NCBI GenBank assembly: GCA_015179045.1
Contig: WHUZ01000012.1
Coordinates: 372,001-436,000 of the forward strand
Source of the DNA: Kalaharituber pfeilii
Lineage: Eukaryota > Ascomycota > Pezizomycetes > Pezizales > Pezizaceae
Direction of reading: 5' to 3'
DNA length: 64,000 nucleotides
The stretch's first letter is position 1. Every line of letters begins with the position of its first letter. The notes under the pieces are model-generated. The model saw nothing but the letters and a program-made list of their open reading frames with translations. It did not search any database and was not told the origin of the DNA. Shown one piece after another: positions 12,979 through 24,859 of the stretch. Both the position numbers and the translations under genes were made by a program.

Positions 12979-13881
12979 ATGCACCACAGCATGCCGTCTC
13001 TCATGCTGCAATCGCGAGTCGGGGGAGGGAGGTTGCCGGGGCCCGCTGTGGGCGTGCTGGCAGCTGGGATTGCTGGCTATCGGAGGTTCGCGGCGGCAAT
13101 CAGGCCAGTCGGGAAGGGGGTGCCGACGCTGAAGCAGGTATGTTCAAAATGTTTTCAATTCTATATTTTTATTTTATTTTATTGTTTTTTTTTGGGGGGG
13201 AGTGGGGGAGAAGAGGGGAGTGGGCACCCACTGACGAGTGAAAATATATAGTTTATCCTCCGCGGGAGAGTGCTTGGACTGTATCGTGAGATTCTGAGAA
13301 CATTGCGGCGTAAGTATACATCAAATTTCTGATAAAATAGTTTTTCTGCCTCCCAGGATATTGAAGCATCAGACTAACATCCGCCGCTCCCCCTTTGACT
13401 TCCGCACTCACAATCCCCACTCTCCCCGCGCCCCTCCTACATGTGTGGAATCGGGATGGAGGGGGTGGGGGGTTAGGGGCGTGCGGTGTCATACCCCCCA
13501 TATCACGACTCCTTCTTTTCTCTTGCTCAGACATCTCCACTACCAACCCTATCCTGCTACACGAGCTCCGTGCCTACGCCCGCGGCGAGTTCGAGCGCAA
13601 CAAGTCTGTCCGTGAGGAGTCTCGGATCCGATTTCTGCTTTCAGTGAGTCTTCCGAGCGTGCGAGTTGGGCTTACTTTGTGCAACCCCCGCCCTTCTCCT
13701 CCCCCGTTCAGGCAATTATTTTAATTTCTAATTATTTTATTTTATTTTTTTTTTTTTTAAAAATTTTTTTCTTTGGTCACAAGCAAAGCTAATATGCCAT
13801 CTGCAATCTCTACGCCGCTGCGGCATGCAGACTGGCAGGCAAGAATTGAACCAAATGAGGAGATATATAGGGGAGGAGTGA
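12979..13881 (+). CDS. LYR-motif mitochondrial protein (LYRM2-like)
   Basis: This gene is hidden in four short exons: 12979-13137, 13252-13309, 13531-13643 and 13831-13881, giving 126 aa with every phase consistent. Residues 63-65 are the L-Y-R tripeptide (context GLYREILRTLR), followed by the second helix (HELRAYARGEFERNK) and the C-terminal helix STGRQELNQMRRYIGEE, the order found in Complex1_LYR proteins. The N-terminus is rich in Ala, Arg and Gly with few acids, as expected of a mitochondrial presequence. LYR proteins bind acyl carrier protein and help assemble respiratory complexes or the mitoribosome; the exact partner cannot be read from sequence. VPTLKQ before the LYR helix resembles LYRM2. 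Start could be Met1 or Met5. Intron 2 (221 bp) and intron 3 (187 bp) are long for this window and low in complexity. Confidence 0.85.
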
Positions 13882-14700
13882 AGTTTGTTTCTAGTTTGTT
13901 GTTGATTCATTCATTAGGAAAAAAAAATTGGCGAACAACGTTGCAACATTTTCGAATCTATGAAAGGAAGTGGCCACGAAGTAGAACTTTCAATAGTCTA
14001 GTTAGCACGGGAGAGATGATGGGAGAGGCTATTGAAGGGGTTGTTGAGCGGCGGAGGGGGGAAAAGCTATCGGAGGGGCGGTAGGAGGGGCGATAGGAGG
14101 GGCGATAGGAGGGGCGATAGGAGAGGCGGCAGGTACAAGAGGATGACTACCTTGAGTTATCTACTTGCCGAACTGGCCTATAGCTTGGTGAAGTGGTTTG
14201 TCTGTTGTCTCTAGTGATGGAAGTTACAACAAAAGTCGATCGAGAGGTAGAATTAAGAGCCCCGGGTTGATTCTGAGCAGGTGAAGAGGGTTGCCCAGCA
14301 TCTTCTCTTTAAAAGATGTACTGTAATTCTCCAGTTTAATATAATTAAAGTCTAGTACCAGGCAACCTGTTTTTGATTCTTGCTGTGCGTAGGTAAATTC
14401 TAGCATTTCCACGTTGCCCAAATCGCCCCGATTCTCCTAGTATCAAGGTGATATATTTTATATAAAATACGGCTGATACAACAATGCTTTCTTCAATATA
14501 TAAACCCCAAACTAACATAATTAGAGGAAGGCCAGAAATATCAGGCAATAGGTATATGAAACCTTACCCCCATACAAGTACGTGTAGAACGAGATCATTC
14601 GTCGTAAACCCTAAGCGTAAATAGCTGAAAATCTAAATCTAGGAAAATGGAAGCTTCGCGCTGCAGTCACACAGGAATGAGGGGATAATAGTGACGGTAG
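13882..14700. other. intergenic between convergent LYR gene and nbs1
   Basis: No gene seen. It contains a 12-bp tandem repeat at 14072-14131 and otherwise AT-rich 3' flank of both genes. Confidence 0.5.
14072..14131 (+). repeat. 12-bp minisatellite, five units
   Basis: The unit GGAGGGGCGATA is present five times in a row; the first and last units differ at one to three positions. It lies in the short spacer between two convergent genes. Confidence 0.85.
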
Positions 14701-17551
14701 TCATGCCCTCCTCCTGAAACGGAATTTCAGTGCATCATCATCACTACTGTCACTATCATCCTCACCAGCCAACAAAAACTTCTTTGCACGTTTCGTTGCC
14801 GGCTCCTTTGGAGTGACATTGCCAGGAAGTGCTCTTTTGCCTGCTGCGTTTGTACCTCTTCTGCTGTCCAGTGTTCCATTAATTCCATCAGGAGAATAGC
14901 CAGTTCCAGTAACTGTTTGTGAAGAGATTGCCTGCGAAGTAGTTCGTTGTGCCTGGGAGATATCTTCTTGACTTCTTCCCTTGCGGGTGAAGATATCAGC
15001 AGAGACTTCCATTACTTCATCGTCATCTGATTTGGGTGTGCCTTTGGAGATGGGGTTCCGTTTTTGAGATTCCGGGAAGCCTACATAGCAAAAACGGGTC
15101 AAAATAACATTCAAATGAAAGTGATGGTAACACTTACTGCTTATATAGCTTGGTCCTATACTTTTGTGCTCAACCAGCGGAATTATCACATTTCCACGTA
15201 CACTGGTCATACCACCACTGGGCCCTTCTTTCTTCCGGAACTTTTTGAAATTTGGCCTCCCATTCCACTCCGCGTTCCACCGAGGACTATTCTCTCCGTA
15301 TGCATTCACTCTGGTGATAGACCTCCTTGGCTTGATCTCAATGTACTCTACAACACCTAAATTTTTCATTCCCCGGATAGTTTCGTCATCAAGCTCCCCT
15401 TTGTCTATTTCCACTTCACGTTTCTTCTTCTCTTCTTCCTCTTTCACCTCCCGAGCAGCGGCCAGGATGGGGTTCTCTGCTTTCACTTTCTTGCCCCTTT
15501 GTATCTTTGACCCTGTCTTTGGTTGTATCTCAGCTTCGGTTTTCGAAGATTCAACCGTAGTAGAGGCTGAAGCCGCAGCCACGGCCGTTTCAATTGCAGA
15601 ATTTTCAGCTCTACGAGCGGTTTTTTCCTCCTCCTCTTGAATCCTGCGCCTCTTCATTGCAGCTGCGCCAGGGAAAAGCTTTGTCATCAAATCCGGATCT
15701 TCCTCAAGCTCAGGAGAACGCTTTCTTATGCTCTGAGTGGTTGGCATTCCCGAGGCACCTGCCTGAGTTTGTGCCTGTGTTGGGAGATTGGCCTTCGGAG
15801 TGTACGTGGTATGCGTAACATCATCCTCGGGAATTGGCTCTATTGCAGTATTTCGAACTGTTGAAAGTTTTTCAGGTTGTGTTTCAGGTATTAAGGACGG
15901 TGGAACACCCTGTGAAGAGAGAAGAGGTGCAGGGAGGGGGTCGCCAGGCATGGAGAATAGATCATGCATTTCAATTTTAGTTTTCGCAGCTAAGAGGCGA
16001 GTCTGAGTAAAATTAGCACGAAATGTACAATACATAGATATATATGTAGACTCACCCCCAGGCGGCGCCGTGGCGCAACCTGTGAAGGCTCTGATTTTGA
16101 TGTTGCAGAAACCGATTTTGATGTTGCAGTTTCTGCAACATCTTGCATTACCACATCCTCATTCCCTGATTTGACAGAACCTAACACAACCATAGGAGGT
16201 AAGCTAAATAATTACCGCAGAGATGATATCTCACTTACCATAATCTTGTTTTGGGACCAATACGGTTGTGGCTCCGTGTCCCTTTGTTTTGAGAACACCT
16301 GCTTGAGTTACCACTGTTGAAGGAGCTATAGTGGCTTGCTCCTCTTCGAGTGGCTTGCGTAATTGACTGGTATCGCATGTCAGAATTATATCGAGAAATT
16401 CATTCTGCTCCACCATACGCAGATTCAGACTATGTAATGTTAACTGTGCCCATACACTTCATTATCGGTGGGGGGGCCTAACATTTCTGAAACCTCTGTG
16501 GACAATTTTGCGCACCATTCCTCTGTATCACCCTTTCCACGAAATCGCACTACTGCAGTATTCCCTTTGTCCCTCTTCTCTATAAAATCTACTAGTGCTC
16601 TCGCACTTGTTTCTCCAACTTTCAAGTCGTATTTCTCAAGTTTCCCACCCCCATCAGTTATTGGACCCAGAAAGTTTTCATATTGTACTTTTTCGCAAAA
16701 TAAGACAGTCCATCCTTCGAAGAGGGTTTGCCGTTCAGGCCTTGGGGCAAAGTACTCTTTCTCCCTGGGAACTGGTTCATTACTAGGTGCAGGGAGGAAA
16801 TCCATAGGATTTGGCCAGTTTTTCTCGAAGTCTTCTTCTAATGGACTTTTCGTATTTTCTGCAGGCCCGGGTTGACAAGCCTTGACTACCGCATCAAGGT
16901 ATTCCTCTGTGACAATGTAACGCCCATTCACAAGAGCTTGGAGACCGATAGCAGTGTTCCGCTTAGAGGCAATGACATGACTTGTTGCAGGTACATATGT
17001 TTCCAGTGTCTTCATGTCGTATTTCTCCACCTTGGACTGCCGTTGAGCCATAACCCTTTTGTCCTTCTTCTCCCGGCTGGAAAGAGAGAAGGAGAATATC
17101 ACAGGCTGCCATTTGATCTTGAAAAATGGTTCGCATTTTGCCAGTTGTAGGGTATGTTCGGTCCCGGCTAGGGTTTTGGATTCGCTGTTTCCCAAATTCT
17201 CCCCATCGACCTTCGTTCCATACATCGTCTCCTGCCCCTCCAGGGAGATGGAGGACCTAGTGAGGGCTTTAAGCTGAGCTGTTTAGCATCCTTTCACAAA
17301 TAGTGTGATACGGCCTCGTACCCCATTTCCCTTTGGTACTTCCTCCACGATAATCTTGAGGTGAAGTCTAGATATTGACTTATGTGGAATGACCAGATTC
17401 ACTGTCGGCGATATGTCAGTTAAAGTTAACTCAAGGAGGTGCATTTGGTACCTAACGAATTATTCGACCTTCCAACGGTATATGTGACTCCTGGCTTCAA
17501 CCAGAGTTTCCGGCCAGAAAGTACTTCTCCTTCACATTCGAAAAGCCACAT
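14701..17551 (-). CDS. nbs1: Nibrin/Nbs1, MRN double-strand-break repair complex subunit
   Basis: Nbs1 ties Mre11-Rad50 to ATM/Tel1 signalling at DNA breaks. Exons (minus): 17551-17452, 17401-17322, 17273-16458, 16404-16239, 16180-16056, 16002-15138 and 15080-14701, giving about 843 aa. The FHA domain starts MWLFECEG and carries VGRS and HKSISRLH (residues ~1-100). Tandem BRCT-like segments follow (roughly 120-195 and 245-335). Near residue 680 NFKKFRKK matches the conserved Mre11-binding motif. The C-terminus is acidic and ends LKFRFRRRA, whose F-x-F resembles the ATM/Tel1-binding tail. The N-terminal FHA half lies in two short exons upstream of the longest frame, so a naive model starting at 17225 would lose it. 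The intron after 16458 has alternative sites (a 27-bp version also keeps frame); the 53-bp version is given. The last intron is a multiple of three without stops, so retention would go unnoticed. Confidence 0.9.
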
Positions 17552-18209
17552 AATAGAGGTCTTGACGTATAAATATTGTGGGGGGTCGCAAATCCGCACC
17601 TGGCTATCTTCAGTTGCTTTTGGAGGGCGACGTGACTTAACGCGAAGACTTACGGGGGCCTAGAAGATCTTTACATATCAGGAGTTGCGCCAAGATTACA
17701 GATTACGCATCTTAAAACTTACATAGACTATTTGAATGCCCTTAATATGCCAGGAGTGTTACTATGATGCAACATGAATAGCCTTGTTTTCTAATACAGC
17801 CAGTTCGTACTTGCATAAGTACTTGAGGTACAGAACTGTATTCAAGTACTTGGTCTTAGGTAAAGTAAGTAGAGTACTCCAAGTCTGGTGTTGATTCTTG
17901 CCTCAGTGGCTGACGCTGGTAGTTATTGGGTTGTACTCGAGTGCAAGCCTTGGCGCTGGGCATGAGACTAGGCTTGACATTCTTGGCAACCTCTATCGAT
18001 TATCAATGGACAATCGCAAGTAACTTCAATCAGAATACTACTCCAGAGCCCAGATTACCCATCATCAGTCTGGTTGGCGCAATCACAATAGCCGAGACCG
18101 CTGTTTTCCACATCCAGCACTAGAAATACAAGTCCTGTTTCAGTCTAGAGATAATATCGTCGGCAGCACTGCAATTGCATCTCTGAAGAACAAAGAGATA
18201 TTGTCAATC
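17552..18209. other. divergent promoter region nbs1 / dtd1
   Basis: About 660 bp between two divergent starts, probably carrying both promoters. A run of short GTACTTG/AAGTAC repeats lies around 17,810-17,880. No gene is seen. Confidence 0.5.
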
Positions 18210-19219
18210 ATGAAAGGTACAACATGACAATCTGATCACATAACGCGGGGACGATCTCCTGTAAGCCGTCCAGAACATCAGCACTGTATTCTGTCTCGGG
18301 CATATGCTAACTGGCCAGCACTACGGGCTCCTGTGCGCTTCATGCAGCTGTCATCCAACGTGTCCTTTCTGCGTCTGTAACAGTGGATGGTGAGGTAGTC
18401 TCATCCATAGGAAAGGGAATGCTAGTGTTTGCGGCAGGTAATTTTCATCCCCTGGAAATGAATTTCGCAATGCGTCTTACCTTTAAATCAAATAATTCGA
18501 ATTTCTGAAATATGAGGCTTATTATGCCTTTATGACACTCGCATGACGGGAACGCAGCTGAGCTTCAATCTTAGTCTCACACAATGACACCGTTGGTGAT
18601 GCAAACTGCCTTATCAGGAAGCTACTGAGCTTGAAAATGTGGCCCACGCCCAAGGATAAGCCAGTGAGATTTACCCGCCAATTTTATCTATATTCCTGAC
18701 CAAAGGGTAACCGTTCGACTAGTGGGGAAGCTCCATCAAGGACATTGAGGGTGAAATTTTGTTGGTTTCACAGTTCACTCTCTTCGCAAATATTAATAAG
18801 GGTTCTAAGGTCCGTCTTCATAACAACCCCCTACCTTTGACTATTCGATGGCTCAAATCTCCATCCAGCCAGATTTTCATGCCGCTGCCCCCCCCGATGT
18901 TGCTCGCTCTCTTTATTCTAAACTGGTAGAGTTGACACGCCAAGCTTATACGCCAGAGCGAGTGAAGGATGGTGTCTTTGGGGCAATGATGGATGTGGCA
19001 TTAGTAAACGACGGCCCTGTCACGTTTGAATTCGATACCTCCAATTCAGGAAGTGTTACAGAGGAGAAGGCAAAAGAAGCCAAGAGAAAGAAGTGGGAGG
19101 AAAGGAAAGCTGCTAGCAAAGAAGGCCAAACTGGTGCAACACAGCCTGGCACGGCAATGGAGCCAGGTATTCAGGACGGTGCTCCACCAACAGAGAACAG
19201 TGGGAAATCAGAGAATTGA
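18210..19219 (+). CDS. dtd1: D-aminoacyl-tRNA deacylase (DTD1)
   Basis: DTD removes D-amino acids (and glycine) mis-attached to tRNA, a cytosolic proofreading step. Exons are 18210-18216, 18348-18437, 18575-18663, 18723-18809 and 18869-19219, all phases consistent, 207 aa. The first exon is only seven nucleotides (ATGAAAG), which joins to give MKAVIQRVLSASVTVDGE, the standard DTD start. Active-site motifs are SQFTL (residues 78-82) and the Gly-cisPro motif NDGPVT (Gly140-Pro141). The canonical domain ends near residue 148; about 60 charged, low-complexity residues follow, which are absent from bacterial DTD. The nearest ATG in the last exon would give only the C-terminal half, so short-exon recognition matters here. 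Confidence 0.92.
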
Positions 19220-20545
19220 GCTTTCTGGCATTGAAATCTGCCAGTACCGACTGGTTCCTTTTTCTTAAGCTGCGAATAATCCTGTTGTACATCACACACC
19301 ACTTTGCATTGAGGCCCATCGAGGGTAGAACAAGGCCCCAAATTTCCATGGCTTAACTCTACTGGGAACCCGCTAGATCATTGCGTATTGCGCACTCCTG
19401 CAAAATGGCGAGTTGGCTGAGTACTGTGCGTTGCCTACCAATGAAGATGATAAATCTGCACGTTTTCCACATCCGACAATTCATCAGGGAACTGAGTAGC
19501 ATACCAGTTTACAGGTAACGAAGGAGATTCGGTTACCAATAGCTGGGCTACTTCATACTTGACAGCCAGTAAACGATTAGATTAGCCACTACAGTACGTA
19601 ATACAATAGTTGTGGAACATAGTGCATTGAGAAGTAGAGTACGAGTATAGGAGCTGCATGGAATTCGCTTGGCTGCGATCTTTGGGTAATCATTCATGAC
19701 AAGGATTCTAATCTAGATACACTGCATGGCCTGTCGTGAAGATTGCCGACGGATATCAATGTTTGGAACTTTGATATACCATTGTTATCGATATTTTCAG
19801 GCGTGAGATTGTGAGGTTGGTGAGATGAAGTACAGTACAGCAAGTGCACTAGGTAGATTGATACTTGTAGCAGTGTGCTGCGGCTACGGCCCAACTCTAC
19901 GAATCGTAACTCTGAAGCACTTGATGGTATAATGGCATTATCTGAACTATAATAATGGACGTGCAATATGCATCAGCCTACCTACTTATGCCCCTTCCGG
20001 CTGACGTAATTGGAAACAGAACCGCTGGAATTCTTATCATAAGCTTGATTTGCACTGCTGTACTAGCCAGCGTTCCTGGATAACTTCGATCGCTGAAGTC
20101 AACGGCAATCCTTTTGAGAAGAATTTGCTCTGATTGGCTTGATTTCTCGAGTCACAAGGGATGCCAGGAAGCAGACATGTCTCTCAAGACATTTCCCGGA
20201 TGCGCTTGCACTTAGGATCATAGTGGCGCACCGGTCGCGTGCAGCTGCAGTTAAGTATCTAGCTTGGATGGGCATCGCGAATACTTATACCCCGCCATTT
20301 GCCCTGCCTGCTCCCTGTCATTTGCCACCCAAGTCTAATCCTGCGATAAGTAGCTAATACACATAGAAGACAAAGAAGAGCATAGACTGACTTCTGACGC
20401 TGAAACACTGCACTGCACTGCAATCGGAAACGAATTGGCTGTCCTCTTCATCTACTTGAACTTTCTTCCGCTGCCAACTTGTACCTCCCACGAAGCACAT
20501 AACAACGTCATCTAATAGCACTCGGGGTCAGACTTTGCCTCCACC
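19220..20545. other. intergenic, promoter of ornithine aminotransferase
   Basis: No gene seen in 1.3 kb. The sequence just before 20546 is C/T- and AC-rich, with a CCACC context at the ATG typical of fungal starts. Confidence 0.5.
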
Positions 20546-22372
20546 ATGTCACCTACACAGCCCGCATCGGCACTGGCACCCCGCATGAACATCCATGCGC
20601 AATCAACCGAACTGGCCCTGAGGTACGAGCACGATTATGCAGCTCACAATTACCACCCATTGCCAGTCGTCTTCGCAAAGGCAGAAGGAGCAAGAGTGTG
20701 GGACCCTGAGGTGCGTGAGTTTTAGATTTCATTTTCCTGTTTTCTAGAAAATTGGTGCATGCCCTAGCACGACTGTCATCTCCATGCCAGGTTTCTGCGC
20801 GTTCGTGCATTGATCACGGGAAGCTGCGGTGCTGCAGTGTACATGGGTTAGAAGCGCTGGCGAATCATGCAGTAGGCTAACGTTTCTTTCTGTGCTGTAA
20901 TGGAGGGTGGCCATCGCGCCGTCTCCAGTGCAACGCTGAATATTTGAACACAATAGGGAAACGAGTATCTCGATTTTTTGAGCGCATATTCGGCTGTCAA
21001 TCAGGGTCATTGCCATCCAAAGATTGTTGAAGCGCTGATAACCCAGGCGCAGCGGCTTACCCTGAGCTCACGGGCATTTTACAATGATGTCTTCCCAATG
21101 TTCTCGAAATTTATCACAGAAGTAAGATGCTATTCTTTTGCTGACTGCTTGCAAGATGAATGTTCTAATTTTAAATTCAGTACTTTAAATATGACATGGT
21201 TTTGCCTATGAACACTGGTGCAGAGGCTGTAGAAACTGGATTGAAATTGGCGAGAAAATGGGGATACAAAGTAAAGGGTATCCCAGAAAATGAAGCTATA
21301 GTCCTTGCAGTAACTGGTAACTTCCATGGACGCACAGTAAGCATGATCCCAACAGTTCGTACTCCATTGGCTAAGCATTCCTGCAGTTTGGGGCCATCTC
21401 CTTGTCCACCGACCCAGAATCGAGAGAAAATTATGGACCATACTTACCCAATATTGGTGCTCAAATTCCGGGAACAAAAAAGCCAATCAGGTTTAATCAG
21501 GTAGGAGATTTGGAGGAGGCACTGAACACGTATGGGGATAAAGTCTGTGCCTTCTTGGTCGAACCAATTCAAGGAGAGGCAGGTATCGTGATTCCTGATG
21601 ACGACTATTTGCCCAAAATATACGCACTCTGTAAGAAGCACAAGGTTCTATTAATTTGTGATGAAATTCAAACTGGTACTTGCCCCTATTTCAGTTCAGC
21701 TAAGGCTAGTAGAATTCTAACATCATTCTAGGTATCGCAAGGACTGGAAAACTCCTCTGTTGCCAACATTCGAGGGTTCGCCCTGACATTGTCCTCCTCG
21801 GAAAAGCTATTTCCGGTGGTGTATACCCTGTGTCGGCTGTTCTTGCCGATAAAGAAATCATGCTGTGCATTGAGCCTGGCACTCATGGCTCCACATATGG
21901 TGGAAACCCCCTCGGATGTGCTGTGGCAATTGCTGCGTTGGAGGTCGTCCGTGACGAACACCTCACAGAGAGGGCTGAGATTCTTGGGCAAAGATTCAGA
22001 GAAGGTCTGAACTCTATCAAGAGTGATGCAATCAAAATTGTGAGAGGTAAGGGGCTTTTGAATGCTGTGGTAGTGGACGAGTCAAAATTCAATGGACATA
22101 CTGCATGGGAGCTGTGCCTCCTGTTGAAAAAGAAAGGTATTTTGGTAAGTACATTGATTGGACTTGACTTCCATATCCCTTTACTCACAAAACTCGCCCA
22201 GGCAAAACCCACACATCAAAATATAATTCGCCTTGCCCCGCCATTGGTGGTAACCGAAGCTCAAATTGATCGTGCTGTGGAAGCATTTAGAGAGGCAGTT
22301 TCTGAGCTTCCAGGCATGAAGCCCAGCGAGGTCACTGATGGGGATAAGACTCACGTGAGCATCGAGAACTAA
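20546..22372 (+). CDS. ornithine aminotransferase
   Basis: This PLP-dependent enzyme converts ornithine and 2-oxoglutarate to glutamate semialdehyde and glutamate, in arginine catabolism (yeast CAR2). Exons are 20546-20710, 20957-21121, 21181-21336, 21387-21675, 21732-22144 and 22202-22372, giving 452 aa with consistent phases and the usual length. Landmarks are [21 protein letters not shown], the GHCHP segment, [23 protein letters not shown], the PLP-contacting CDEIQTG, and Lys283 in LLGKAISGG, the Schiff-base lysine. RLAPPLVVT near the end is also conserved. No mitochondrial presequence is apparent, in line with cytosolic fungal enzymes. Where introns interrupt the gene, the longest open frames read through them and introduce false residues. 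Confidence 0.95.
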
Positions 22373-23900
22373 TCACGGCATCCAGAGCTGACATCACCGG
22401 TGGAAATTTTACTTTCTATTTCTTGCTGGATCATATCGATATATTTCTCCGGCTGTATTTCACAGCTTTCGTGACAGTTGCATATTGGGATAACGGTTTA
22501 CTGCATTAATCACGGTGTTACAATACTCTTCTTTTCCCCATTTGTATGAATGTTCATTCATGACTTTGCATGGGGAGAATGCGAAGGGTTGTTTTATTGG
22601 GGTTAAACAGGAATTTGTTTAGTTCTTCCTCTGAACGAACTCCATTGAAGTGTTTATCATGAAGTGTATCGCCTTTGAGATTATGTACTGCCTTCTACGG
22701 TCGGGTCTTCTTACACTCTGCAAGACATTTGTACACTATTTCCCTCACGACCGGTGAATTTTTTCTTGAACCAACGCCCCATAAATCATAAATATAGTTG
22801 GAATATTACACTCAGGAAAGTGATGCTCGTGTTCAGGCTATTTGAGTTTGGGCCATACCACTCTAAAGACTTCGAGGCAATCGTCACGTCATGTCCGTAA
22901 AACCATACAGTAAAAACTCGCCGGTAAGATTGCGGACTTAAACACGGGGCGTCGGTTCTGGCCAAAGGCTTTTCACAGTCTATACACGAGTACTGTCTTA
23001 TGCATAGGTACTTATTCATGGTGCAGAGAGTGAACTTTTAGTTCAATCTATATAGGTACACTAAATCTAGAAAATCTATGACACGAAAACAAACATTTCA
23101 ATTACAAACGCTTCAAGTGGAAATATTGTCAGCACTGCCTTTCTCAGCCGCAACTACTATGAAACTACAGTCCTATGATATGAATGGAGGCTGCTACATG
23201 TTTCTAGCCGCCATCGTATGCTTACAATCTTATACGCGATTACTTTGTTAAACAGAAATACTTTCTTATCGGCGAGTTTGTTACAGTTACTACTTCATTA
23301 CTACTTCACAACTAGTGCAACTCGCACCTCTTTCTGCATGCGAGAAAAAAATCTTCGTGGCGTTCTGAAATCGCCTTCATCGAGAGCGCACCCCGCAGGT
23401 TTTGCAGGAGCCAGAGTGGTAAATTTTTCTTTGAATGTCCTTCAAGGCATATGTTTGTATGACGATGGAAGAAAAATCGCTTTTGCATGTTTGTTTGGTG
23501 CTTTAGCTGATGATTCTCTTATTCTGATTGGTGGATAATGAAATCGATTCTAATTGGTTAATAAGTGTCGCACTTATTGCTAAGTCTGTGCCCATGTCAC
23601 ATTTTCCTTCTCTTAACTTTTTTTTTTTTTCTGAATAAGTGAGTTAAATTGTCGCTAATTTTTATAAATATATATAGGTTTTTTCCTTTTTTTTTTTTTT
23701 TTTCATTTTTTCCCTTTTTTTTTTTTTTTTTTTTTTTTTTTCCAATGTGTTGTCACATATTTATGTACCATTTGTCTTCACATCAAGGGATGATGCACAA
23801 GCGGCGTGGTTTTTAGGGGCAGACTTAAGTAAAGTTAGTGAGACTACGCAAAAACCAAGTAACAATTTTAGTGATATTTATTGATCTTAAAGTCTTCAGG
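22373..23900. other. intergenic with long T-tracts
   Basis: 3' flank of ornithine aminotransferase followed by non-coding DNA. From about 23,616 to 23,742 the + strand is a series of T-runs (up to about 27) broken by short spacers. No gene is seen. Confidence 0.5.
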
Positions 23901-23911
23901 TAACACTTTAA

Positions 23912-24640
23912 GTGAAGTTCGAGCGTGCTATAGTGGGGTCAACTGATGAAAATGGCGAACTGGTGCAAGCCTTGGAAAATCCTCGGACGACCCCCCAAAA
24001 AATTCTTCTTAATGGGAGGCATTTAGGAGTAGTAAGGGGACAGGCAAAAGCATCCCGTCCTGGCATATTGCAAGAGCACATCAGGAGGTTGAGAGAGGCA
24101 GGACTCCCAGAGTTCTCCATACCAGACTTCCAACTTTGAGCGCCCAGCTAGACTGGGCGGTGTTAGAGTAGAACCTCACAGATCAGTCACAGTAAACAAA
24201 ATATCTATAACAATTACGTCTGATGAAATCTACATCTACAGGGTTGGGAACAACACTTATAATGAAGGAGACCAACTTGAGGAAAGTTTGAGAATTGTTC
24301 GAGGACTGGCACTGGTAGCCCTATCAATGCTAGTGAGAAAAATAGGGCGCAGAACAGGCCGCATGGAAGGCCATGTACATGGCGTTGTAGTGCAGCGGTG
24401 GTGGAATGCACAGGACAGTATTGAAATTGGGGTGGTGTCAGCAGTAGACCGCCTTGGTTTGCATTGCAAAGAGATTCTGGTCTCTTCTCATGGCAGAAGA
24501 CGGTATTGAGTTAGGTGGTGTTGCGATGCTTATCGCGAAGAACACTCAGAATGAGATTGTTCTTGTCACGCCTCTGCACGCAGTGCTGGAGGATATGAGG
24601 ATGCAACTTGGTAGGTATTGGGGTTGGGCCTATTAGTTTT
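23912..24640 (+). other. open stretches of unknown origin, possibly decayed element or gene
   Basis: Two stretches stay open on the + strand: about 23,912-24,139 (75 codons) and, in another frame, about 24,130-24,509 (about 125 codons, including the segment SDEIYIYRVGNNTYNEGDQ). A third short one at 24,490-24,610 ends at a plausible splice donor (TTGGTAGG). I recognise no domain. They precede a decayed gypsy integrase in the same orientation, so retroelement origin is possible, but a broken host gene is equally so. Confidence 0.3.
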
Positions 24641-24859
24641 TATTCATCTCTGTGTTTTGTGTTTTCTCATCATCTCCTTCTCGTTCCTTGATTGTACATC
24701 TCCGCTTTTCTTCTTTTCTTCTTTCCTTTTCTCCCTTATGTCTTTCTCTTTACTGAATGGGAAAGATGGAAGGTTTTGAGGTAGAGGTGGGGATTCCAAG
24801 GTAAGATGACCCTGTATATGGGCCTGAATTACTTTCACCTCTCTTCGCCAACTGATCTG

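Noticed and set aside
16430..16456. 27-bp intron in nbs1
   Set aside because: It keeps frame and would retain RMVEQNEFLD, but it is shorter than other introns here. A 53-bp alternative is preferred, though this is not settled.
17225..17552. nbs1 start at the ATG at 17225
   Set aside because: That start would cut off the FHA domain. Two upstream exons in phase restore MWLFECEG and HKSISRLH.
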